Positions 8,635 through 15,552 of a DNA stretch of 16,614 bases are shown here, in pieces. How positions within the stretch are numbered: the stretch's first letter is position 1; every line of letters begins with the position of its first letter. The stretch comes from Spirochaetaceae bacterium (GTDB taxonomy: Bacteria > Spirochaetota > Spirochaetia > B11-G9), in contig JAUVLL010000023.1 in NCBI GenBank assembly GCA_030600745.1, positions 1 through 16,614 on the forward strand. Reading direction: 5' to 3'. The position numbers and the translations under genes were made by a program. A model generated the notes under the pieces. It had not been told where the DNA came from, ran no database searches, and saw nothing but the letters and a program-made list of their open reading frames with translations.

Positions 8635-8810
8635 ATGGAAAAGTTTGATATGCCGGTTTTACAATCAGGTTAATCAAAGCAGGGTTTTCAGTGTTTCCAT
8701 ATGCCTCCGATTATATTGATGAAAAACTCCGTTCGCTTATAAATATGGGGAAATTTGATAGTATTATTAAGAATAAGAAACAAAGTAGCTTTTTTAGAAA
8801 AAATCATATG
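8635..8810 (+). pseudogene. Decayed fragment related to the XRE-cupin regulator
   Basis: No intact gene lies between the nucleotidase-like start and djlA (about 300 bases). Within it, 8682-8729 on the plus strand matches 13522-13569 of the intact XRE-cupin gene at 37 of 48 bases. The translation GFSVFPYASDYIDEKL aligns with GYSVFPYASNYRDKKM of the regulator (about residues 91-106). A short frame from ATG 8635 (ending LQSG, then TAA) resembles the preceding AESG part but is out of frame, so at least one shift is needed. After 8729 the frame stays open to a TGA at 8808-8810 but shows no match to the cupin domain. The best reading is a remnant of a paralogous or imported regulator gene. A chance match in a short ORF is less likely but possible. 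Confidence 0.5.
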
Positions 8811-8899
8811 TGAAAGAGATATTTTCAATTACTGTACTCTGAAACTCAAACAGCCAATCTAAAACTAAATATCTTCTTCTGCCGTTAAGTTATAAATTG

Positions 8900-9727
8900 C
8901 TAAATCCCTTTTTCCTTCTTTATTTTATCCCAGGCGTTCTGTATCTCTATAAATTTTGCTTTTGCTACTTTCTGAAACTCTTCCGGAAGACCCTTTGAGG
9001 ATATCTTGTCAGGATGATACTCAGAGACAAGTTTTCGATAGGCTTTTTTCAGTTTATCGTCACTGTCAGACGAACTGCATCCGAGAACCGCATAGGCGGT
9101 GTCTGCAGATGCTTCCTGACTGTAATATGAGCCTGCATGAGTACGGTAACCGCCGGTATATTTTCCCTTCAGGCGATTGTAGAGATTATCATCAAGTCTA
9201 AAGATATGAACTGCATCAACAATCAGTGTTTCTTCCTCGTTACTAATGCCGTTGTCCTCATGAGCTACACGGAGCATAATATCGATCATAAGTTCCATCA
9301 GTTGCGGCTGAAAACGGAATTCCCGGTAGAATTGATTTGCAAACTGATAGAAGGTCTCCGGGGCATTTACAGCGGTGTCAAATATACGGAAAGCGGTGGC
9401 TTTGGTTGTCGCATCGAGGTTCAGATCATTATTCATGAATTCATCAATCTTTCTGCGTTCTTTTTGTGATACATTACCATCAACTGCAGCAAGCTTGGCG
9501 AGCATAGAGAAGGCACCGACAAAGAAAGTCATCTGGCTATGCTGGCTGCGGTTCATCCGGGTCCCATACCATGATGAATACCTGTCCTGTCCTGGTACTT
9601 CTTTAAAATTGACTCTACTTCCGGCACCGGAGAGAAAACTGCCGAATGCAGCTCCTGCAATGGCTCCAAGAGGTCCTCCTAAAAACAAACCTATGGTTCC
9701 GCCAATTAATGTTCCTAAACAACTCAT
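8900..9727 (-). CDS. djlA: DjlA-like co-chaperone: glycine-zipper anchor, TerB domain and J domain
   Basis: At 275 residues it compares well with E. coli DjlA (271). Residues 5-36 form a Gly/Ala-rich hydrophobic segment (GGTIGLFLGGPLGAIAGAAFG) that can act as a membrane anchor. Residues about 66-180 are a TerB-type helical domain with the paired acidic signatures AAVDGNVSQKE (80-90) and AHEDNGISNEEE (155-166). Residues about 210-275 form a C-terminal J domain with the HPD motif at 238-240, which stimulates DnaK ATPase. The gene thus supplies a membrane-tethered DnaK partner, possibly for envelope stress. A Shine-Dalgarno AAGGT lies just upstream of ATG 9727 and a good promoter sits at 9773-9801, so it is transcribed alone, in the same direction as the nucleotidase-like/GGDEF/polB unit. 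No clear terminator follows it. The domain calls are firm; the symbol rests on architecture. Confidence 0.5.
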   Translation of the reverse strand: MSCLGTLIGGTIGLFLGGPLGAIAGAAFGSFLSGAGSRVNFKEVPGQDRYSSWYGTRMNRSQHSQMTFFVGAFSMLAKLAAVDGNVSQKERRKIDEFMNNDLNLDATTKATAFRIFDTAVNAPETFYQFANQFYREFRFQPQLMELMIDIMLRVAHEDNGISNEEETLIVDAVHIFRLDDNLYNRLKGKYTGGYRTHAGSYYSQEASADTAYAVLGCSSSDSDDKLKKAYRKLVSEYHPDKISSKGLPEEFQKVAKAKFIEIQNAWDKIKKEKGI

Positions 9728-9772
9728 ATTTTTACCTTGTCTCCCGGCATCTTCTGCTTTCCTGTGAAGGTT

Positions 9773-9801
9773 AATATACTGCGATGGAATGGTTTTGACA
9801 A
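9773..9801 (-). promoter_or_regulatory. Promoter of djlA
   Basis: On the minus strand TTGTCA (9801-9796) and TATATT (9778-9773) are separated by exactly 17 bp, about 45 bases before the djlA start. The -35 box overlaps a perfect 12-base palindrome, CAACTATAGTTG (9799-9810), which could be an operator. Confidence 0.5.
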
Positions 9802-9810
9802 CTATAGTTG
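9799..9810. promoter_or_regulatory. Palindrome over the djlA -35 box (possible operator)
   Basis: CAACTATAGTTG is a perfect 12-base palindrome overlapping the -35 box of the djlA promoter. Its half TATAGTT recurs at 9950-9956 in the divergent yfcC promoter. No regulator can be assigned from the sequence. Confidence 0.5.
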
Positions 9811-9922
9811 CTTCCCGGCAGGTTAGATTAGGAATAAATAACTTCTTCCAGCTATGCAGATAATATTATATAAACCTCAATAAACTTTCTGGTTTTTCAT
9901 GTATATGTAAATAAAAATAATT

Positions 9923-9955
9923 TTTGTTGACAGTACAACAAAGTTGATTTATAGT
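9923..9955 (+). promoter_or_regulatory. Strong promoter of the yfcC-ygeY unit within an inverted repeat
   Basis: TTGACA (9927-9932) and TATAGT (9950-9955) are 17 bp apart, nearly ideal for sigma70. The -35 box is framed by TTTGTTG (9923-9929) and CAACAAA (9936-9942), 7-base inverted arms with a 6-base centre. A regulator bound there would block polymerase. The 5' leader that follows is about 50 bases. Confidence 0.5.
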
Positions 9956-9980
9956 TAACTAATTTGCATTGTTAATGCAA
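9952..9980. promoter_or_regulatory. Two palindromes over the -10 box and leader of yfcC (possible operators)
   Basis: TAGTTAACTA (9952-9961) is a perfect 10-base palindrome overlapping the -10 box. TTGCATT (9964-9970) and AATGCAA (9974-9980) are perfect 7-base arms with a 3-base centre just downstream, and could act as operator DNA or as an RNA hairpin ahead of the ribosome site. Their position points to negative control. The XRE-cupin regulator encoded downstream is the obvious candidate, but this is inference. Confidence 0.5.
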
Positions 9981-10009
9981 TTGGCAATATTTTTTTTATA
10001 GGAGTGTAT

Positions 10010-11428
10010 ATGACCGAAGCAGTTGCAGTAGAGAAAAAATCAAAAGTACCTCACATTTTCGTAATTTTATTTTCTTTTATAGCGCTTATGACGATTTTGA
10101 CTTATATCGTCCCGGCAGGTATCTATGATCGGGTTCCGGTAGAGGGAACAAGCAGGATGATGATTGATGGAGATTCCTACCATCATGTGGATAAAACGCC
10201 GGTTGGTTTACTGGATCTTTTTATTGCAATTCCTCAGGGATTTGTTGAAGCAGGATGGGTTGTTGTGCTGACATTCTGTGTAGGCGGTGCCTTCATGGTT
10301 GTAAAAAAGACTGGGGCAATCTCAATTGGAGTTGATACTCTGGCAAAACGATTATCAAAACGTGGAATCCTTGTAATTCCTGTATTGATGGTCATCTTCG
10401 CAGTTATTGATGCATTTATAGGAATGCCTGAGCTCTGTATGGTCTATGTGCCTGTAATACTTCCTTTAATGCTGGTGCTCGGGTTTGACTCAATCACAGC
10501 AGCAGCTACAGCTCTTATTGGATCTGCTGCGGGTTTTACAGCAGCACTTACCAATCCTTTTACAGTAGGAATAGCCCAGAAAATTGCTGGTCTGCCACTT
10601 TATTCGGGTATTAAATTCCGTTTAATTACTCTTATTGTTACTCTAATAGTAGGAATAATATTTGTCATGAGATATGCGGGTAAGGTTCACAAGACTCCCG
10701 AACTTAGTACAATGTACGAACTTGATGAACCCAGAAGAAAAGTATTTCTTGCAGAAGGTTCCGGAGAAGGAAGGAAAGCAACAACAAAAGAGAAATTAGC
10801 AGGAGCATCTGCCGGTATCTTTTTTCTAATTATGATTTATGGTGTTTTAAACTATAAATGGGACATGCCTCAGATTGGTGGTATTTTCATAGCAATGGGA
10901 ATAGTTTCCGGTCTTTTGGGCGGGCTCTCTTCCAGGAAAGTCAGTGACGCCTTTATTGAAGGTTGTCAGGATGTACTCGTAGGAGCACTTATTGTCGGTA
11001 TTGCCCGTGGTGTAGCAGTTGTTATGATACAGGGTCAGATTATGGATACAGTTGTTTATGGTCTTGCTGCTGCAGTACAGGGCATGCCAGGTGCTGTAAC
11101 ATCAGTTGGAATGCTCATTGTACAGTCACTTTTTAATTTTCTCGTTCCTTCAGGAAGCGGCCAGACATTGATAACAATGCCGATTATGGCTCCTCTTGCG
11201 GATATTGTAGGTGTTACCCGTCAGACTGCAGTACTTGCTCTTCAGTATGGTGATGGAATCTCAAATATTTTTTATCCAACTTCAGGATATTTCATGGCAA
11301 GTCTTGCACTTGCAGGTGTTCCCTGGGAAAAATGGGCAAAGTTCATGTTACCGTTATTTCTTATCTGGTCAGGTGTTGGATCAGTATTTCTTATAATTTC
11401 ACAGATGATTCAGTGGGGGCCATTTTAA
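10010..11428 (+). CDS. yfcC: YfcC-family carrier (DcuC superfamily), probable amino-acid or carboxylate transporter
   Basis: The start is ATG 10010 with AGGAG at 10000-10004; a GTG at 10004 overlaps that site and is rejected. The 472 residues form an inner-membrane protein with roughly 11-13 hydrophobic segments. The first is at about 14-35, and a hydrophilic loop at about 222-262 splits the protein into two halves. Family landmarks are the PAGIYDR segment after TM1, FIGMPEL (about 136-142), and the C-terminal SGSGQTLITMPIMAPLAD with YGDGISNIFYPTSGYFMA. Members are secondary carriers of the C4-dicarboxylate/basic amino-acid type; the substrate cannot be read from the sequence. The gene lies 9 nt before the M20 hydrolase gene ygeY, so the carrier probably imports, or exchanges, the substrate or product of that hydrolase. 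The strong promoter with palindromes indicates regulation. Confidence 0.5.
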   Translation: MTEAVAVEKKSKVPHIFVILFSFIALMTILTYIVPAGIYDRVPVEGTSRMMIDGDSYHHVDKTPVGLLDLFIAIPQGFVEAGWVVVLTFCVGGAFMVVKKTGAISIGVDTLAKRLSKRGILVIPVLMVIFAVIDAFIGMPELCMVYVPVILPLMLVLGFDSITAAATALIGSAAGFTAALTNPFTVGIAQKIAGLPLYSGIKFRLITLIVTLIVGIIFVMRYAGKVHKTPELSTMYELDEPRRKVFLAEGSGEGRKATTKEKLAGASAGIFFLIMIYGVLNYKWDMPQIGGIFIAMGIVSGLLGGLSSRKVSDAFIEGCQDVLVGALIVGIARGVAVVMIQGQIMDTVVYGLAAAVQGMPGAVTSVGMLIVQSLFNFLVPSGSGQTLITMPIMAPLADIVGVTRQTAVLALQYGDGISNIFYPTSGYFMASLALAGVPWEKWAKFMLPLFLIWSGVGSVFLIISQMIQWGPF

Positions 11429-11437
11429 GGTAAATGT

Positions 11438-12649
11438 ATGTTAGATATTAATACTAAAGAACTGACAGAAAAGGTTAAAACCTACAAAGATGATATAGTG
11501 TTGTTTCTCAGTGATCTGATAAAGATTAAGAGTTTGGATAACTATGAGGGTGACGCGGTTCAGAGGGTTAAAACTGAAATGGAAAAGCTTGATTTCGACG
11601 AAATCAAAATAGACCCTATGGGCAATATTATTGGTAGAGTTGGCAGTGGTGACACTGTAATCGCAATGGATGGGCATCTTGATGTTGTCGACAGCGGTGA
11701 TGATAATCAATGGGATTTTCCTCCCTTTTCGGCAATGATTAAAGATGGTCGTATCTGGGGAAGGGGAAGTGCGGATCAAAAAGGCGGTGTTGCCTCGATG
11801 ATCTATGCTGCCAGGATAATGAAAGAGATGGATCTTCTAAGTGAACTGACAATCTATGTTACTGGAAGTGTTAATGAAGAAGATTGTGATGGTCTATGCT
11901 GGCAGTATATAATAAATGAGGATAATATCAGACCTGAGTTCGCAATTCTAACTGAACCATCGGATGGGAATATCTATCGTGGACAGAAGGGGAGAATGGC
12001 TCTGAAAGTATCCACAAAAGGCATATCTGCTCACGGAAGTGTGCCTGAACAGGGGGAAAATGCCATCTACAAAATGGCACCCGTAATTCAGGATATAGAA
12101 GCACTTAATGATAAATTACCGTATCACCCGGAACTTGGCAGTGGTACTATAACAATATCCCAGATATTTTTTAGCTCAGCATCAAGCTGTGCTATTGCTG
12201 ATGGCTGCAGTATTATACTGGATAGAAGATTGACATATGGGGAGACAAAAGAATCAGTTCTTAAGGAACTTAATGCTCTCGGGAGTGTCAAGAAAGCTGA
12301 TGCAGAAGTGGAGGTTATAATGTATGATCTGCCAACCTACACAGGTTTGGTTTATCCGACAGAGAGTTACTTCCCGTCCTGGATTACTCCGGAAGATCAT
12401 CCATGTGTTAAAGCCGCAGCAGATTCTTTCAGACAGCTTTTTAATAAAGAGCCCTTAGTGGATAAATGGGTATTTAGTACAAACGGGGTTGCAATTTCCG
12501 GACTTCATAATATTCCTTGTATAGGATACGGTCCAGGGAATGCATCAGAAGCTCACAAGGCGAATGAATCGCTGGAAATAGAGGATCTTGTAAAAGCGAC
12601 CATGATGTATGTTACAATACCGCAGGTATATCTTGCAGGGAAAAAGTAG
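11438..12649 (+). CDS. ygeY: YgeY-family M20 metallohydrolase
   Basis: This zinc-dependent M20 peptidase/deacylase-type enzyme has 403 residues. The metal ligands are H80 and D82 (GHLD), D113 (SADQKGG), catalytic E147 with E148 (VNEEDCDG), E173 (TEPSD) and H373 (EAHKANE). H199 in SAHGSVPEQGENA belongs to the lid/dimer domain. The stretches VNEEDCDGLCWQYII and TGLVYPTESYFPSW are characteristic of YgeY, the hydrolase often found in clusters for selenium-dependent purine or related catabolism. None of those partner genes is visible here. AGG (11428-11430) overlaps the yfcC stop and serves this start, so the two are translated as a pair. A substrate such as an N-acyl or carbamoyl amino acid, brought in by YfcC, is plausible (inference). 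Family assignment is firm; the reaction is not known. Confidence 0.5.
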   Translation: MLDINTKELTEKVKTYKDDIVLFLSDLIKIKSLDNYEGDAVQRVKTEMEKLDFDEIKIDPMGNIIGRVGSGDTVIAMDGHLDVVDSGDDNQWDFPPFSAMIKDGRIWGRGSADQKGGVASMIYAARIMKEMDLLSELTIYVTGSVNEEDCDGLCWQYIINEDNIRPEFAILTEPSDGNIYRGQKGRMALKVSTKGISAHGSVPEQGENAIYKMAPVIQDIEALNDKLPYHPELGSGTITISQIFFSSASSCAIADGCSIILDRRLTYGETKESVLKELNALGSVKKADAEVEVIMYDLPTYTGLVYPTESYFPSWITPEDHPCVKAAADSFRQLFNKEPLVDKWVFSTNGVAISGLHNIPCIGYGPGNASEAHKANESLEIEDLVKATMMYVTIPQVYLAGKK

Positions 12650-12665
12650 TTCATTTTAATATTCC

Positions 12666-12700
12666 GGGGAGTCAGCAAGATACTGGCTCCCCTAAATTTC
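12666..12700 (+). terminator. Hairpin after ygeY, probable terminator
   Basis: GGGGAGTCAG (12666-12675) pairs with CTGGCTCCCC (12683-12692) through a 7-base loop, giving a 10-bp stem with one G-U pair. It is followed by the weak tract TAAATTTC rather than a clean U-run. Termination may be partial, so some readthrough into the next gene, 28 bases on, is likely. Confidence 0.5.
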
Positions 12701-12720
12701 AGATTACCAGGAGTTAATCT

Positions 12721-13116
12721 ATGCCGCTTTCATATTTAACATTTATGATTATAATAATGTTGATTGCTATTCCCATGTGGAAACTGGGAAAGAAATTTGG
12801 GGGATATGCATATTGGAAATTCTGTATACCCATATACAATCTTGCTTTGCTTTGTGATTTTGCCCGGATAACAAGAAAGTATTTATTGCTTATTTTAATT
12901 TCAGGTATAGTACCATTTTTAAAAATACCCCCAAGGATAATTAATCTGGTTTTATCATTTTTTTTCTTTGGCTACCTTTCATACAAATTGGCAGAAAGTC
13001 TTGGTAAAAATAAACAGCTTTGGTTTGGAATCGGAGGTATTCTGTTTTTTGTACCTCTTTTGGTTTTCGGGTTTGATTCGTCTCTCCCTGTAGACGTAAA
13101 TAAGGATGATGAATAA
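12721..13116 (+). CDS. Small polytopic membrane protein, DUF5684-like
   Basis: The 131-residue protein has a clear Shine-Dalgarno AGGAG (12709-12713) 7 nt before its ATG. It has about four membrane segments: about 4-20, 51-66, 72-88 and 98-116. It carries the pattern of the DUF5684 group: a GKKFGGYAYWKFCIPIYN loop (22-39), where a Trp and the IPIYN signature precede a helix, and a later LAESLGK...FGIGGILFFVPLLVFGF segment. The C-terminus is short, acidic and presumably cytoplasmic. The function of the family is unknown. It sits between the yfcC-ygeY unit and the XRE-cupin gene on the same strand and may be read from upstream through the weak hairpin. No substrate or partner can be assigned. 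Confidence 0.5.
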   Translation: MPLSYLTFMIIIMLIAIPMWKLGKKFGGYAYWKFCIPIYNLALLCDFARITRKYLLLILISGIVPFLKIPPRIINLVLSFFFFGYLSYKLAESLGKNKQLWFGIGGILFFVPLLVFGFDSSLPVDVNKDDE

Positions 13117-13251
13117 AATTATCTTAGTTTGTCCTTAAAGTGTTCATACTGATGAATATTTTTTTCAATTCTTTTTCCCTGGTGCCGATAAATAAATGTA
13201 AATTAACATTAAGTAGGGAACTATATGAAGGAATAATCAGGATAAAGTATT

Positions 13252-13791
13252 ATGAATAAAAAAGATATTGGTATCCATATAAAGAAAATCCGCCTGGAAC
13301 AGAGAAGATCACAGCAGGAAATCGCTGATTTTTGTGGATTTACTAAAAGTCATCTCTCCAAGATCGAGGGTGGTAAAGTCCTCCCGTCCCTCGGAGCTCT
13401 TGATAAAATTGCTCATGCTCTGAAATTGAAAATTGCAGTTCTCCTCGGTGAGGATATTCACAGTGAGGTTGTTTATACATCCCGGAAAGAAGCAGAATCG
13501 GGATTGTTGCCGACGTCTAAAGGGTACTCAGTGTTCCCATATGCTTCAAATTATAGGGATAAAAAAATGCAGCCCTTTCTGTTTTGTTCATGTAGGAAGA
13601 GTCATAAGCTGCACAGTACTGCACATGACAGCGAAGAGTTTTATTATATTCTGGAAGGTGAGATGATTCTTAAAATAGGTGAAAATGAGTATCATCTTAA
13701 AGAGGGGGATGGAATTTACTTCAATGCCAGATACGAACACCAGACTATTCCGTTAACAGATACTTTGAAAGTTCTGGATTTTATTGTCTGA
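13252..13791 (+). CDS. XRE-type HTH regulator with C-terminal cupin domain
   Basis: In this 179-residue protein an XRE helix-turn-helix (about 7-66) has the recognition part FTKSHLSKIEGGKVLPSLGALDKIA. A cupin (about 105-179) has a motif-1 region with H125, E128, E129 and G136 (HDSEEFYYILEG) and a motif-2 region GDGIYFNARYEH ending at H163. Such HTH-cupin proteins (PuuR/SutR type) usually repress transport and catabolism genes in response to a small ligand. The neighbouring yfcC-ygeY operon, with palindromes over its promoter, is the natural target (inference). The start has AGGA (13239-13242) at 9 nt. An inverted repeat AATGT-N6-ACATT lies in the leader at about 13195-13210 and might be an autoregulatory site. 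A fragment related to this gene is found at 8682-8729, and a decayed polB abuts its 3' end. Confidence 0.5.
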   Translation: MNKKDIGIHIKKIRLEQRRSQQEIADFCGFTKSHLSKIEGGKVLPSLGALDKIAHALKLKIAVLLGEDIHSEVVYTSRKEAESGLLPTSKGYSVFPYASNYRDKKMQPFLFCSCRKSHKLHSTAHDSEEFYYILEGEMILKIGENEYHLKEGDGIYFNARYEHQTIPLTDTLKVLDFIV

Positions 13792-13794
13792 TAA

Positions 13795-14055
13795 GGATTA
13801 TTTTTCAATGTAATCAAGGGTCCTGGGACGGAGACGGGAGGTTTTGAATTACGGTTGTTTTTATCTCTTTGACTTCAAAGCTTTCATGAGTGGCAATGGA
13901 ATAGAGGAGTCTTTCACTTCCGAATTGGTTCACGAGTACAGTTTTGGATTATACCAGACTCTGATTTTCTCTTCCTGCCTGTTGTTACCACTAAGTTTTA
14001 CACCTCTAATGTCATAAACAGATCTGGTGAGGATAAATCCTTTTTCCGAGTTCAT
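13795..14055 (-). pseudogene. polB: Decayed second copy of polB (DNA polymerase II)
   Basis: This fills most of the 374-base gap after the XRE-cupin gene. From ATG 14055 the translation starts MNSEKGFILTRSVYDIRGV against MESEKGFILSRSAYDSRGV of intact PolB: 15 of 19 residues and 48 of 57 bases identical. The frame then jumps to a part resembling residues 123-140 (KIRVWYNPKL against EITLWYNPAL), hits TGA, and continues in another frame as NQFGSERLLYSIATHES against KQFGSNGLLYSIAAHGI (about 161-177). Near 13800-13850 a weaker stretch, including DYIEK before TAA, may come from the PolB C-terminus (about residues 741-760). The catalytic core is missing, so it is non-functional. The divergence shows an old duplicate or an imported homologue, not a recent copy or assembly artefact. 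Confidence 0.5.
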
Positions 14056-14060
14056 ACGTT

Positions 14061-14066
14061 ATTATA
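14061..14066 (-). promoter_or_regulatory. TATAAT box before the decayed polB copy
   Basis: TATAAT ends exactly 5 bases before the remnant's ATG, the same arrangement as in front of intact polB. No Shine-Dalgarno is seen in either copy. It supports a shared origin that includes the start region. Confidence 0.5.
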
Positions 14067-14078
14067 ACTCTATATTTG

Positions 14079-14139
14079 CTTTTCGGAAAAGCTTAATTAT
14101 GAAATGCTTATTATGGTTTGGTTGATATATTCCGAAAAG
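14079..14139. repeat. Inverted repeat upstream of the outer-membrane protein gene
   Basis: CTTTTCGGAA (14079-14088) recurs as its exact reverse complement TTCCGAAAAG (14130-14139), 41 bases apart. The left arm itself sits inside the palindrome GCTTTTC-G-GAAAAGC (14078-14092). The right arm touches a -10-like TATATT (14126-14131). A pair of operator sites for the gene at 14166 is possible; the regulator is unknown. Confidence 0.5.
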
Positions 14140-14165
14140 TTAAACAGAGGTAAGGAGAGAATAGA

Positions 14166-14675
14166 GTGAAAAAAATAGTTATTGCTGTAGCTGGATTGTT
14201 AATATTGTCGTCTGCTGGTTTTGCTTTGGACGGGAAAACTCTGGTTACCGGTGGGTTCGGATTAAACTTTTTCGGGTATGAAACACTCTATCTTACCACA
14301 GGTGTTTTGTATCAGGTAGAAATAAAAGAAGGGATGGATCTTGTCGGTGGAGCAGATTTTGGAATACACACAGAGACAAGTGACTCAGAGGAAGTAGAGG
14401 CTGATTTTCTTATCCCATTAAAAATTGGTATTTACTTTCCGTTTCAGGGGGAGAAGATCAAATATGGATTTGGAACCGGATTAACTCCTTGCTTTCAATC
14501 CAAACATGATGATACAGGTGCAAAATTTCTAGTGGGCCCCTATGTAAACGGAAGTATGCGTATTAAGGTCCATCCTGTTATGAGTATTTTCCTGCAGATT
14601 CAGCAGGACCTTCTGTTTGGTAAGCCCGATTGGATTTATATGGGAAGTCAGGTTAAACTGGGTATTTCATTTTAA
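14166..14675 (+). CDS. Small secreted outer-membrane beta-barrel-like protein
   Basis: The start is GTG 14166, set by AGGAG (14153-14157) 8 nt upstream. Of 169 residues, a signal peptide with KK at the N-terminus and a hydrophobic core ends near GFA (about residue 20). The mature part alternates short strands and turns rich in Gly and aromatic residues (for example GGFGLNFFGYETLYLTTGVLY). It ends in LGISF; a terminal Phe is the usual signal for insertion by the BAM machinery. About eight strands would fit the length. It is not recognised as a named family. The gene is convergent with the broken outer-membrane protein gene, and their stop codons overlap. Function, whether structural, adhesive or small-molecule passage, is unknown. 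Confidence 0.5.
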   Translation: MKKIVIAVAGLLILSSAGFALDGKTLVTGGFGLNFFGYETLYLTTGVLYQVEIKEGMDLVGGADFGIHTETSDSEEVEADFLIPLKIGIYFPFQGEKIKYGFGTGLTPCFQSKHDDTGAKFLVGPYVNGSMRIKVHPVMSIFLQIQQDLLFGKPDWIYMGSQVKLGISF

Positions 14676-15499
14676 AACTCAATACCCACTCTTTCAGGTA
14701 CATTTCTGTCATTACCGGAATCATACCAAATGACAGGCGGTACTTCTATGGAACTCTTTATTGATGAAGAGTCATCCTCCCTTAATTTCAGCCCTGTTTT
14801 ACCATGTCATGTAGATGTTCCAAAGTATTCCACCATGAGTGATTCACCATTATACTTTCCTGTTCCAAAATCGATCAGCCTGTATTCTCCCTGGACAGTA
14901 AGGGAGAAATTTTCGGTTACCTCTAAGTCTAACCCAACTCCCCCATTTAAACCCTGCAAATCCCAGTAGGTAAGATCGGAGTGTCCGGTGCCTTCAATAT
15001 AGCCGTCCTTAATGAAAAGGAAATATCCCAACCACAGCCAATTAGCAGAGTTACACGATCAAATAATTGTATCCCACCGGAAGCATACCAGGAAAAAATA
15101 AGAAAAGAAGCATCCATGGAATTTCCTTCAAATTCTCCGCTATGAAAGCTTTGAGAAACACTTAAGAAACATTTAACGAGGAAATTAAACCTTTGTCCCG
15201 GATAGGTGATTGACCAACCGGCTGCAACACCCCAGCCTATTCCTGTATCTAATTTAGGAATAGCTAATGCTCCCCCCTCCTCTGTTGCAAAATAACTTTC
15301 TCCATCAAAATCTCCATTATTCCATTGAATAATAGGGACGAATAATCCTACAAATACTTTGGATTCCTCGTTTGAAGGTGTCTTTTGCATATATGCTGTT
15401 TGAGGATCATGCTGCAGCAAAACAAATTGTTAATCCACCGATCCAGTAGAGGAGCCAGAGTGAGGAGATTAAACTATTAATATCGAATAATTGATTCAT
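14672..15499 (-). pseudogene. Broken outer-membrane beta-barrel protein gene
   Basis: Three minus-strand reading frames together make one protein of about 275 residues. Frame one, from ATG 15499, gives a signal-peptide-like stretch ending ...LTICFAAA and then a stop at 15407-15409. The mature part continues in a second frame from about 15415 (SKVFVGLFVPIIQ...) to ...LLIGCGW near 15030. There the frame shifts again to GYFLFIKDGYIEG...GGVGLDLEVTENFSLTVQGEYRLIDFG. An in-frame TGA lies at 14807-14809, after which the same frame stays open for another 44 codons and ends VGIEF-stop, with the Phe typical of outer-membrane proteins. Two frameshifts plus one stop indicate a pseudogene; sequencing errors or recoding are the alternatives. 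No Shine-Dalgarno is visible at 15499, so the real start is uncertain. It shows no clear similarity to the intact barrel gene beside it. Confidence 0.5.
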
Positions 15500-15552
15500 A
15501 CTGGAAGTAATTGTAGTACAAAACTAAAACATTACAATGATTCTCTTGTCTC

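Noticed and set aside
9375..9767. 130-codon open frame on the plus strand across the djlA start
   Set aside because: Shadow of djlA, whose TerB and J domains are unmistakable.
10004..10009. GTG start at 10004 for yfcC
   Set aside because: It overlaps the AGGAG ribosome site that serves ATG 10010.
13225..13236. Three-codon reading frame (ATG AAG GAA TAA) with a ribosome site ahead of the XRE-cupin gene
   Set aside because: Too short to call as a leader peptide without evidence of translation or conservation.
14807..14809. In-frame TGA of the barrel gene as selenocysteine recoding
   Set aside because: The gene also has two frameshifts, no SECIS-like hairpin was recognised after the TGA, and a barrel strand is an unlikely place for selenocysteine.
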